A stretch of DNA of 64,000 bases from Gallaecimonas sp. GXIMD4217 (lineage in GTDB: Bacteria; Pseudomonadota; Gammaproteobacteria; Enterobacterales; Gallaecimonadaceae). The stretch lies in contig NZ_CP149925.1 of NCBI RefSeq assembly GCF_038087665.1, positions 1,489,236 to 1,553,235 of the forward strand. The letters run 5' to 3'. The notes below the pieces were generated by a model. It did no database searches. It was not told the DNA's origin and saw nothing but the letters and a program-made list of their open reading frames with translations. The translations under genes were made by a program, and so were the position numbers. Each line of letters begins with the position of its first letter. The first letter of the stretch is position 1. Shown here piece by piece: positions 20,556-28,532 of the stretch.

Positions 20556-23500
20556 ATGAGGGCCTTCACCGACATCTTCGTGCGCCGCCCGGTGCTGGCC
20601 CTGGTGGTGAACATCATCATCGTCATCGCCGGTCTGCAGGCCTGGAACAGCCTGAGCGTGCGCCAGTATCCGCGCTCCGAGAACGCCTCTGTCACCGTGG
20701 CCACCCCCTATGTGGGCGCCAGCGCCGAGGTGGTGCGGGGCTTCGTCACCACCGAAATTGAAGGCGCCATCGCCGCGGCCGACGGCATCGACTACGTGGA
20801 GTCCAAGAGCCTGCTGGGGCTGTCGCTGGTCACGGCGCGGCTGGAGCTCAACTACGAGCCCACCAAGGCCCTGGCCGACGTCACCGCCAAGGTCAACCAG
20901 GTGCGCAACCAGCTGCCGCCGGAGGCGGAGCTGCCGGCCATCAGCGTGCAGTCGGCGGATTCCGAATTCGCCGCCGCCTACCTGAGCTTTTCCTCCCAGA
21001 GCCTGTCCCAGAGCGAGATCACCGACTACCTGGTGCGGGTGGTCCAGCCGAGGCTGGCGGCCCTGGACGGGGTGCAGCGGGTGGAGATCTACGGCGCCCG
21101 CACCTTCGCCATGCGTATCTGGCTGAAGCCCGAGCGCCTGGCGGCGCTGAACATCAGCCCGGCCCAGATCAGCGCCGCCCTGGCCGCCAACAACTTCCTG
21201 TCCGCTGTGGGCAGCACCAAGGGCGCCATGGTGCAGACCTACCTGACCACCAACACCGACTTGCACACCGCCGAGCAGTTCCAGAGGCTGGTGGTGCGCC
21301 AGGACAACGACACCCTGGTGCGCCTGGAAGACGTGGCCCAGGTGGAGCTGGGCGCCGAGGATTACGACACCGAGGTCAGCTTCAACGGCCAGACCGCGGT
21401 GTTCATGGGTATCTTCCCGCTGCCCAACAGCAACACCATCGAGGTGATCCAGGGGGTGCGCCAGGATCTGGAGGCCATCAAGGCCGATCTGCCGCCTGGC
21501 CTGGAGGCGGCCATCGGCTACGACGCCTCCGAGTACATCCAGAACGCCATCCACGAGGTGGTGGGCACCCTGATCGACACCCTCAGCATAGTGGTGGTGG
21601 TGATCTTCCTGTTCCTGGGGTCGGTGCGCTCGGTGCTGGTGCCGGTGCTGGCCATACCGGTATCGCTGATCGGCGCCGTGTTCCTGATGCAGCTGTTCGG
21701 CTTCACCCTCAACCTGTTGACCCTGCTGGCCATAGTGCTGTCGGTGGGCCTGGTGGTGGACGACGCCATCGTGGTGGTGGAGAACGTGGAGCGCCACCTG
21801 CGCGAGGGCCGCACCCCCAGGGAGGCGGCGCTGATCGGCGCCCGCGAGCTGGTGGGGCCCGTCATCGCCATGACCCTGACCCTGGCCGCCGTCTACACCC
21901 CCATCGGCCTGCAGGGGGGCCTGACCGGGGCCCTGTTCCGGGAGTTCGCCCTGACCCTGGCCGGGGCCGTGACCATCTCCGGCATCGTGGCGCTGACCTT
22001 GTCGCCCATGATGAGTGCCAAGCTGCTCAGAAGCGCCGAGAAGGAGGAGCGGGGCCTGACCGGCTGGGTCAACCACAGGTTCGACAGGCTGCGCGCCGGC
22101 TACGGGCGCCTGCTGGCGCGGACCCTCAGGCACCGCCCGGCGGTGTACGCCTTCTGGGCGGCGCTCAGCCTGCTGGTGGTGCCCATGTACCAGCTGTCGC
22201 CCAAGGAGCTGGCGCCGCTGGAGGATCAGGGTTTCATGTTCGGCATCATCAACAACGCCGCCAATGCCTCGGCGGACCAGAAGATCCACTTCGGCAAGGC
22301 GGCGGAAAAGGTGTTCCTGAACGCTCCGGAGCGGGAGCTGACCTTCCAGATTTTGCTGTCGCCCACGGACCCCTTCGCCGCCGCCCTGGGAGTGGGCGGC
22401 TTTTCCGGCATGGTGGTCAAGCCCTGGCAGCAGCGGGACAGATCCGTGGCCCAGATCGTGCCCGATATGCAGGCCCAGCTCTCGGCCATTCCCGGCCTGC
22501 AGATCTTCGTGGCCCAGCCGGCGGCGCTGCCGGGGGGCTCCAACTTCCCGGTGGAGTTCATCATCGCCAGCACCGCCGAGCCCGAGCAGATGCTGGCCTT
22601 TGCCGAGCAGCTGCAGCTCAGGGCCATGCAGAGCGGCGTGTTCTACTTCCCGCCGGAGATCGATCTCAAGATCGATCAGCCCCAGTCGGAGATCGTCCTC
22701 GACCACCAGAAGGTGGCGGCCCTGGGTCTGACCAACCGGCAGCTGGGCATGGATCTGGGGGCGGCCCTGGGCGGGGACTATGTCAACAGATTCAACATCC
22801 AGGGCCGGGCCTACAAGGTGATCCCGCAGCTGGTGCGGGCCCAGCGGCTCACCCCGGAGCAGCTCCAGGACATCTATGTCAGCGGCCCGGCCGGCCAGCT
22901 GGTGCCGCTGGGCACGGTGGCGACCCTGCAAAGCGATACGGTGCCGCGCTCCCTGAACCGCTTCCAGCAACTCAACGCCATCAAGCTGTCCGGCATGACC
23001 GCCCGGGTGGACGAGGGGCTGAAGGTGCTGGAGCAGGCCGCCGCCGAGCTGCTGCCGGCGGACTACACCGTCAACTACACCGGCGAGTCACGGCAGCTGC
23101 GCACCGAGGGGGGCAAGTTCCTGCCGGCGCTGGGCCTGGCCATACTGATGATCTTCCTGGTGCTGGCGGTGCAGTTCGACTCCTTCCGGGATCCCCTGGT
23201 GATCCTGCTGGGCTCGGTGCCCCTGGCCATGTTCGGGGCCCTGGTGTTCACCAGTCTGAAGATGCCCAACCCGGATCTGCCGTTCTGGACCGACGGCTGG
23301 ACCACCACCATGAACATCTACGCCCAGGTGGGCCTGGTGACCCTGGTGGGGCTGGTGTCCAAGAACGGCATCCTGATCGTCGAATTCGCCAACAAGCTCC
23401 AAGAGCAGGGCCAGGCCAAGCTGGATGCCATCCGCGAGGCGGCCATGACCCGGCTGAGGCCGGTGCTGATGACCTCGGTGGCTACCGTGGCCGGCCACTT

Positions 23501-23696
23501 CCCGCTGACCCTGGTGGAAGGCCCGGGTGCCGCCGCCCGCAACGCCATCGGCCTGGTGCTGGTGGGGGGCATGGCCATCGGCACCCTGTTCACCCTGCTG
23601 GTGGTGCCGTCCCTCTACATGCTGCTGGCCAGGCAGCACCGGCACGACGACGGCCAGGGTGCTAAGGCCCCAGAAAGTCCAGCACCCGTTCGTTGA
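20556..23696 (+). CDS. RND multidrug efflux permease (HAE-1 type)
   Basis: 1046 residues, the standard RND length. FVRRPVLALVVNIIIVIAG opens the first helix. The proton-relay aspartate pair of helix 4 is in GLVVDDAIVVVENVERHLREG, the second half repeats the pattern, and the last helices end at VVPSLYMLLARQH. It is a homotrimeric proton-driven exporter of hydrophobic compounds. It works with the adaptor directly upstream and needs an outer-membrane channel supplied from elsewhere. Confidence 0.95.
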   Translation: MRAFTDIFVRRPVLALVVNIIIVIAGLQAWNSLSVRQYPRSENASVTVATPYVGASAEVVRGFVTTEIEGAIAAADGIDYVESKSLLGLSLVTARLELNYEPTKALADVTAKVNQVRNQLPPEAELPAISVQSADSEFAAAYLSFSSQSLSQSEITDYLVRVVQPRLAALDGVQRVEIYGARTFAMRIWLKPERLAALNISPAQISAALAANNFLSAVGSTKGAMVQTYLTTNTDLHTAEQFQRLVVRQDNDTLVRLEDVAQVELGAEDYDTEVSFNGQTAVFMGIFPLPNSNTIEVIQGVRQDLEAIKADLPPGLEAAIGYDASEYIQNAIHEVVGTLIDTLSIVVVVIFLFLGSVRSVLVPVLAIPVSLIGAVFLMQLFGFTLNLLTLLAIVLSVGLVVDDAIVVVENVERHLREGRTPREAALIGARELVGPVIAMTLTLAAVYTPIGLQGGLTGALFREFALTLAGAVTISGIVALTLSPMMSAKLLRSAEKEERGLTGWVNHRFDRLRAGYGRLLARTLRHRPAVYAFWAALSLLVVPMYQLSPKELAPLEDQGFMFGIINNAANASADQKIHFGKAAEKVFLNAPERELTFQILLSPTDPFAAALGVGGFSGMVVKPWQQRDRSVAQIVPDMQAQLSAIPGLQIFVAQPAALPGGSNFPVEFIIASTAEPEQMLAFAEQLQLRAMQSGVFYFPPEIDLKIDQPQSEIVLDHQKVAALGLTNRQLGMDLGAALGGDYVNRFNIQGRAYKVIPQLVRAQRLTPEQLQDIYVSGPAGQLVPLGTVATLQSDTVPRSLNRFQQLNAIKLSGMTARVDEGLKVLEQAAAELLPADYTVNYTGESRQLRTEGGKFLPALGLAILMIFLVLAVQFDSFRDPLVILLGSVPLAMFGALVFTSLKMPNPDLPFWTDGWTTTMNIYAQVGLVTLVGLVSKNGILIVEFANKLQEQGQAKLDAIREAAMTRLRPVLMTSVATVAGHFPLTLVEGPGAAARNAIGLVLVGGMAIGTLFTLLVVPSLYMLLARQHRHDDGQGAKAPESPAPVR

Positions 23697-23790
23697 AGGC
23701 GGCCGCCTGCTCGAAGTTGGCCATGGCATGTCTCCAAAACCCTTTTTGCTCAATGTAGTAGCCAATGTTGGCGACAGGGGTTGCATGCAT
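23662..23790 (-). pseudogene. C-terminal relic of an alpha/beta-hydrolase
   Basis: On the minus strand 42 codons run from an ATG at 23790 to a TAG at 23662. The translated end, HAMANFEQAAAFNERVLDFLG, looks like the extreme C-terminus of an alpha/beta-hydrolase (conserved His, then an E-x-x-x-x-FN-x-x-V-x-x-FL helix). The core with the nucleophile is missing. It lies in the spacer between the efflux gene (overlapping its last 35 bases) and the blaI-like promoter. A chance frame is possible but the match to a family terminus is striking. Confidence 0.5.
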
Positions 23791-23812
23791 GCGACTAGTG
23801 TCGCATGATAAT
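23781..23812 (+). promoter_or_regulatory. Promoter and operator candidate of the BlaI-like/M56 operon
   Basis: A perfect inverted repeat with 8-bp arms (CATGCGAC and GTCGCATG, spacer TAGT) occupies 23788-23807. A TTGCAT at 23781-23786 and a CATGAT at 23804-23809, 17 bases apart, would make it a sigma-70 promoter with the palindrome between the two boxes. That is a typical site for an autorepressor. It differs from the TACA/TGTA core of BlaI operators in Gram-positive bacteria. Confidence 0.55.
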
Positions 23813-23837
23813 CCCAACAGTCACACGGCAGACCCTT

Positions 23838-24212
23838 ATGAAGCAGCAACCCTCGGCGTCGGAGCTGGCCATACTCAAGGCCCTCTGGCAGCAGTCCCCC
23901 CTCAGCGCCCGCGAGATCCATCAGCAGATCGAAGCACAGCTGGGCTGGTCCTATTCCTCCACCCGCAAGACCCTGGACCGCATGCAGGACAAGGACCTGT
24001 TGCAGGCCTTCGAGGTGCACGGCCTCAAGGTGTTCGAGGCCAGGGCGGACAAGGTGTACACCCTGGCCGCCTATGCCCGGGATTTTGCCGAGCGGGTGCT
24101 GGAGATCAAGGGGCCGGTGCCGGCGTCCTTCTTTGCCGGCAGCGAGCTTTTGAGCGACGCCGAACTCAAGGAGCTGGAGGCCCTGCTGGCCAAGGAGGGC
24201 GAAGATGAATGA
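23838..24212 (+). CDS. BlaI/MecI/CopY family transcriptional repressor
   Basis: 124 residues from an ATG at 23838. An N-terminal winged helix (ELAILKALWQQSPLSAREIHQQI and WSYSSTRKTLDRMQDKDLLQ) is followed by a C-terminal dimerisation helix region ending in acidic residues. Family members repress their own operon and are inactivated by proteolysis triggered by an M56 partner. The next gene is such a partner and overlaps by 8 bp, so the pair is a two-gene signalling unit. No beta-lactamase gene is adjacent. Confidence 0.9.
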   Translation: MKQQPSASELAILKALWQQSPLSAREIHQQIEAQLGWSYSSTRKTLDRMQDKDLLQAFEVHGLKVFEARADKVYTLAAYARDFAERVLEIKGPVPASFFAGSELLSDAELKELEALLAKEGEDE

Positions 24213-25632
24213 GTGGCTTGCCCAGCTGGCCCTGTCCAGCCTGATCTCCCTGGTCGTTGGGGCCCTGCTGTTGGGCATGCTGCTGGTGCTGGCCGGCCGC
24301 CTGGCCTGGCTGAACAGCTGGCGCGAGCCCTGGCTGGCCGCTGCCGTGCTGAGCTTCGCCGCCTTCTGGCTGGGCTTCCTGCCGGCCCTGGCGCAGGCGC
24401 CGGCCATCGAGCTGAGCCTGCCGGTGCTGACGGCGCCGGCCAAGGCCGGCCCGGTCGCCGCCGAACTGGCTGCGGGCGGCACAGATGAGGCCCTCTCCTG
24501 GCAGTGGTTGCTGCCGGCCTGGGGGTTGATCTGGGCCCTGGGGGCCGCCGCCTGCCTGGGCAGGTTGCTGCTGGGCCATGGGCGGCTGAACAGGCTGGTC
24601 GGGCAGGGCAAGGCGCTGCCAGCCGGAGGCGAGCTGGCCCAACACCTGGGGGTAAGGAACGCGCCCTTGGGGCTGCGGCTGGTGCTGGTGGAGGCGCCGG
24701 TGTCGCCCTTCGCCATGGCCTTGCCGAGGCCCACCCTGGTACTGAGCCGCTGGGCGCTTAACAACCTGAACCTGGCGCAGATCCGCCTGGTGGTGCGCCA
24801 CGAGCTGGTGCACCTGCAAAGGTGCGATCCCCTGGCGGTGCTGGGCCTGCAGGCAATGGCGGCGCTGCTGTGGTTCAACTGGCCGCTGCGGGCACTGGCA
24901 CGCAGGGCGGTGGACGCCCTGGAGCAGGGCTGTGATGAACAGGTACTGAGTAACGAAAACCCGAATGGGCGAAGGGCCTACGCAGAGGCAATGCTGAAGA
25001 CCCTTCGCCAAACCGCGACAGCTCACGGCAATGATCCTGTCGCGGCCTTCTCAACGCAAAACAAGAGGAGCTTTACCTTGAGAATCCGTCATATTCTGAC
25101 CGGCAAAGAAGGCGCCCGCAAGGGCTGCAACAAGGCAACCTGGTCTTTGACCCTGGCCGGCGGCGTGCTGCTGCTGGGCCTGCAGCCGCAACTGGCCCTG
25201 GCCGGCAAGGCCGGCGTGGAAGCCTTTGTCAGCCCGCTGCCCGATGCCAGGGTCACCTCCAGCTTCGGCATGCGGCCCTGGCCCTTCAAGGACGGGCAGC
25301 ACAAGAAGCAGCGCCTGCACAAGGGCATCGACCTGGGCGCGCCCAGGGGCACCAAGGTGCAGGTACCGGCAGCCGGTGTGGTCACCTTCTCCGGCAGCAA
25401 GGGCGCCAGTGGCGAGGTGGTGGTCATCGACCACGGCAACGGCATGGAAACCCTCTACGCTCACCTGGACAAGCGCCTGGTGGACAAGGGCGAGCAGGTG
25501 GGCCAGGGCCAGATCCTCGGCCTGGTGGGCAGCACCGGCAAGGCCACGGGCCCCCACCTGCACTGGGAGCTGCGCCAGGACGGCCAGGTCGTGGATCCGG
25601 CCAGCCAGGTGCCGGTGCTGGCCAAGCAGTAA
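24205..25632 (+). CDS. M56 (BlaR1-type) peptidase fused to M23 peptidoglycan endopeptidase
   Basis: 475 residues. Residues 1-335 hold four hydrophobic segments (about 8-30, 42-62, 101-122 and 315-330) and the M56 zinc motif HELVH at 199-203, followed by an acidic EQGCDEQVL. Residues 340-475 are a LytM/M23 domain with a full ligand set: H372 and D376 in HKGID, H420 in YAHLD, and H451/H453 in HLH. The C-terminal domain should be periplasmic. BlaR1 has a penicillin-binding sensor there, so here a cell-wall hydrolase takes the sensor position. A terminator follows at once. Confidence 0.92.
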   Translation: MNEWLAQLALSSLISLVVGALLLGMLLVLAGRLAWLNSWREPWLAAAVLSFAAFWLGFLPALAQAPAIELSLPVLTAPAKAGPVAAELAAGGTDEALSWQWLLPAWGLIWALGAAACLGRLLLGHGRLNRLVGQGKALPAGGELAQHLGVRNAPLGLRLVLVEAPVSPFAMALPRPTLVLSRWALNNLNLAQIRLVVRHELVHLQRCDPLAVLGLQAMAALLWFNWPLRALARRAVDALEQGCDEQVLSNENPNGRRAYAEAMLKTLRQTATAHGNDPVAAFSTQNKRSFTLRIRHILTGKEGARKGCNKATWSLTLAGGVLLLGLQPQLALAGKAGVEAFVSPLPDARVTSSFGMRPWPFKDGQHKKQRLHKGIDLGAPRGTKVQVPAAGVVTFSGSKGASGEVVVIDHGNGMETLYAHLDKRLVDKGEQVGQGQILGLVGSTGKATGPHLHWELRQDGQVVDPASQVPVLAKQ

Positions 25633-25635
25633 AGT

Positions 25636-25662
25636 AAAAAGGCGCCCTAGGGCGCCTTTTTT
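25636..25662. terminator. Bidirectional terminator between the M56-M23 gene and the DUF6580 gene
   Basis: A GC-rich stem (GGCGCC paired with GGCGCC around CTAG) is flanked by an A-run on the left and a T-run of six on the right, so it works in both directions. Its last bases overlap the TAA of the minus-strand gene ending at 25661. Confidence 0.9.
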
Positions 25663-26170
25663 ACTGGGCTCTGAGCCTGGGGAACTGCCGCTCCAGGGCG
25701 TGGAAGCCGCCGAACAGCAGCGCCGTGAAGAACAGGTTGCCCAGCAGGCTCTGCTGGAAGAACGGCAGGCCGGCGCTGAGGGACTGCATCAGTCCCTCGA
25801 TACCGGCAGGGTAATAGCTGCCCACCAGCCAGACGCCGGTGTTGGTGATCAGGAAGAACGCCACTGAGCCGGCCAGGCAGGCGCCCAGCACCGGCAGCGC
25901 CTTGATGTGGCCCTTGAGCAGCCAGCCCAGGGCCGTGGTCAGCATCAGGGCCCCGTACACGAAGGCCATGGTGTCGTGAAAGCCCAGCACCCAATCGCTT
26001 GCCACCATGGCCAGCACGGGTACCGCCAGGCCCAGGGTGCGGGAGCCGAAGTGGGCGCCGGCGAAGAGGGCCATGGCGGCCACCGGCGACACGTTCCAGG
26101 GGTGGGGCAGCACCCGGTACAGGGCGCACAGGGCAATGATGGCGAGCAGGCTGGCAAGGCGCGGGTTCAT
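25661..26170 (-). CDS. DUF6580 integral membrane protein, candidate cobalamin transporter
   Basis: 169 residues with about six membrane helices. The early Pro-x-x-Asn-x-Ser-Pro-Val-Ala-Ala-Met-Ala-Leu-Phe-x-Gly segment and ALVPVLAM-like SDW region recall DUF6580 and the S-component fold of ECF vitamin transporters. It starts 14 bases after the BtuB-type receptor gene and lies under the same cobalamin riboswitch. Transport of B12 or a precursor across the inner membrane is therefore inferred. Cysteines are at 15 and 98. A BtuM-like single-subunit transporter is one idea. There is no direct evidence for the substrate, and no BtuC, BtuD or BtuF gene is in the window. Confidence 0.8.
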   Translation of the reverse strand: MNPRLASLLAIIALCALYRVLPHPWNVSPVAAMALFAGAHFGSRTLGLAVPVLAMVASDWVLGFHDTMAFVYGALMLTTALGWLLKGHIKALPVLGACLAGSVAFFLITNTGVWLVGSYYPAGIEGLMQSLSAGLPFFQQSLLGNLFFTALLFGGFHALERQFPRLRAQ

Positions 26171-26184
26171 GGCGTTCTCCTGGT

Positions 26185-28104
26185 TCAGAATTGATAGCCT
26201 AGCGTGATCCGGGCGCGGCGACCATCACCGGGATAGCCGTTGTCCTCGCCCCAGGGGTTGAATACCGCCAGGCTCAGATGGTCCTCGTCCAGCAGGTTGT
26301 CGATGCGGGCGCTCAGCCACCAGCTTTCGCCCTGGTAGTGGGCGGACAGGGCGAACAGGCCGTAGGCCTCGGCCTTGTCGGCGCTGTTGCCGTCGTCACC
26401 GCTCAGGTACTGGCTGCCCCGGTACTGGTAGTCCAGGCGCAGCGACAGGGCGTCCAGCAGCTGCCAGGCGGCCCAGGCGCTGCCGCTGTGGCGGGATACC
26501 CAGGGCAGGGTCTTGCCGGCGTTGTCGCCGCTGCGCAGCTTGGCGTCCACATAGCTGTAGTCCAGGCCCCAGCTGAGGACCTCGAAACCGTGCTGCCACT
26601 GGGCGTTGAGGCCGCGGCGGCGGGATTGATCCCGGTTGACGTTGGCACCGGGGAAGAGGCCGCCTGCGGGGGCCGGGGCCTTGGGATCAAAGACGATCTC
26701 GTCCTTGAGCTCCAGCTGGTAGGCGCTGAGGCGCAGCGTCTGGCCGTCCAGCTGCCATTGCAGGCCGGCTTCCACGGACTCGCCGGTCTGGGGCTTGAGG
26801 CCGACGGTGCCGGCCGGGGTGTAGGCCTGCTCGTCCAGCTTGGCGAAGCGGAAGCTGCTTTCCAGGCGCAGGAAGGCGCGGTAGGCGTCATTGAGCCGGT
26901 AGTCCAGGCCCAGCTCCCAGGCGCTGGCGTCCTCGTCCAGCTCGACGCCGCCGGGGTAGCTGAGGGGATCGGTCAGTTCGTCTTCCACTTCGGCATGGCG
27001 GCCACCGGCCACCAGGCTCAGCTTGTCGCTGGCCTGCCACCTGGCCTGACCATAGAGGGCCCACTGGCGCTGGCGGTTGCGCCGGGCCAGCAGGCCGTCT
27101 TCATAGTCGCCGTCCAGCCAGTCCAGGCCCCAGAGCAGCGACAGGGCGCCGAGGTCGTGCACCAGGCGCGGATTGACACTGAGCAGCTTCTCCTCGCGGC
27201 TGAAGGGGGCGTCCACCGGCCAGTTCAGGAAGCTCTGGTTGGCGCGGCTGTCCCTGTGCCTGTGACTGGCGTCCAGCAGCAGTTGGCTGTGCTCGGCCAA
27301 CTGCTCCCGGCCATTGAGCTGCCAGGCACGGCTCTGGAAGTGGATGAAGTCCTTGGCGAATTCCGCTCGGCTGGCCTTGGGGTCGGCCTCGGCTTCGGCG
27401 AGGGGCAGGGGGCCAGGCTGGTCGCGGTCGTCATCCTGGAAGTCAAAGCCCAGGCGCCAGCCCCGCTGCGCGCTTTCGAAGCCGGCCAGGGCCGACAGGG
27501 CCAGGCTGTCGCTTTCGCTGTGCTGGCGATAGCCGTCGTCCTGGTGCCAGTCGAGGCCGCCCTCCAGGTAGAAGCCGCGGTCCAGGCCCAGGCGGCCCTG
27601 GCCGCTCAGGCCCTGTTCGGCGTCGCTGCCCAGGCTGGCGCTGAGGCTGGCTCTGTCGCGGCCCTGGGTGATGATGTTGATGACGCCGCCCACGGCCTGA
27701 TCGCCGTAGAGCACGCCGGCGCTGCCCTGGAGCACTTCGATGCGCTTGATCTGGCCAAGCGGCAGGCCCGCCAGTTTGGGCCCCTGCAGGCTGATGCTGT
27801 TGAGGCGGCGGCCGTCGACCAGCACCAGCACGTTGCTGCCGGCCTGCTCCGGGCCCAGGCCGCGCAGGGCCAGCACCGGGCCGGCGCCGCTGTCGGCAAC
27901 CTGGATCCCGGCCCGGCCGCGCAGCAGCTCGGCCAGGCTGCCGGCGCCACTTTGGCGGATCTCGTCTTCCAGGATCAGGGTGACGGCGCCGGTCAGGGCC
28001 TGCTGGGGCAGGGGCTGGCGGCCGATAACGGTGATGGTTTCATTGGCCTGGGCCAGGGCCGGCAGCAATGCCAACAGGGTCAGGCTCGTCTTGGTTCTAC
28101 CCAT
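26185..28104 (-). CDS. btuB: TonB-dependent vitamin B12 receptor, BtuB-like
   Basis: 639 residues from an ATG at 28104, giving a signal peptide (MGRTKTSLTLLALLPALAQA). A TonB-box-like ETITVIG follows directly after cleavage. The plug domain (about 40-150) has LRGLGPEQAGSNVLVLVDGRRLN and IKRIEVLQGSAGVLYGDQAVGGVINIIT. A 22-strand barrel follows and ends in the aromatic RARITLGYQF. The cobalamin riboswitch in the leader supports B12 as ligand. A start at 28143 would add 13 residues before the signal peptide and is less likely. Confidence 0.93.
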   Translation of the reverse strand: MGRTKTSLTLLALLPALAQANETITVIGRQPLPQQALTGAVTLILEDEIRQSGAGSLAELLRGRAGIQVADSGAGPVLALRGLGPEQAGSNVLVLVDGRRLNSISLQGPKLAGLPLGQIKRIEVLQGSAGVLYGDQAVGGVINIITQGRDRASLSASLGSDAEQGLSGQGRLGLDRGFYLEGGLDWHQDDGYRQHSESDSLALSALAGFESAQRGWRLGFDFQDDDRDQPGPLPLAEAEADPKASRAEFAKDFIHFQSRAWQLNGREQLAEHSQLLLDASHRHRDSRANQSFLNWPVDAPFSREEKLLSVNPRLVHDLGALSLLWGLDWLDGDYEDGLLARRNRQRQWALYGQARWQASDKLSLVAGGRHAEVEDELTDPLSYPGGVELDEDASAWELGLDYRLNDAYRAFLRLESSFRFAKLDEQAYTPAGTVGLKPQTGESVEAGLQWQLDGQTLRLSAYQLELKDEIVFDPKAPAPAGGLFPGANVNRDQSRRRGLNAQWQHGFEVLSWGLDYSYVDAKLRSGDNAGKTLPWVSRHSGSAWAAWQLLDALSLRLDYQYRGSQYLSGDDGNSADKAEAYGLFALSAHYQGESWWLSARIDNLLDEDHLSLAVFNPWGEDNGYPGDGRRARITLGYQF

Positions 28105-28167
28105 ACTTGTACCTACAAGTGATGGGGGCAAAAACATTACCACAGCGGGGCGGGGATGCCCTCAGGC

Positions 28168-28358
28168 CGAACCCGCACCTTGCCCACCGAAGTGCGCGGG
28201 TTTTCTTTCCTGGCCGGTCTCCGGACTGAGAGGGATGGCCGCGCCCTTGGCCTTCCCGCCCTTGGGGGCAGTGGCATATCAAGGGGCGCCCTCATCACCG
28301 TTGCGGGGGCAGTGCCGGGCTTGCACCGGCTTCCCGATTCTCCCCAGCTGGGGCACCA
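28168..28358 (-). ncRNA. Cobalamin (AdoCbl) riboswitch
   Basis: On the minus strand the B12 box AGTCCGGAGACCGGCC is at 28212-28227. Upstream of it (higher coordinates) are the GGGAAGCCGGTGCAAGCCCGGC-like core (near 28309-28336) and a GCAACGGTGA segment, in the order of the class. A hairpin with arms at 28170-28176 and 28196-28202 follows the B12 box and is probably the kissing-loop or expression-platform stem. There is no U-run on the minus strand before the start at 28104, so control at translation is possible. It governs btuB and the DUF6580 gene. Confidence 0.92.
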
Positions 28359-28532
28359 GAAAAAAAGGCAATCAATAGAATAGCTTGGTTAAAGCCGGGC
28401 CAGTGTAGGGATTTTTGATTGGGATGTCCAGACGGCCAAAAGGCGAGGTGGAGTGTATGGAAAGGTAAAGCCTGGGACCGGGCCGGCGGCGGCGGGGTCT
28501 TATCTAACAGGCCCCTGACGGAGGATGACGCC

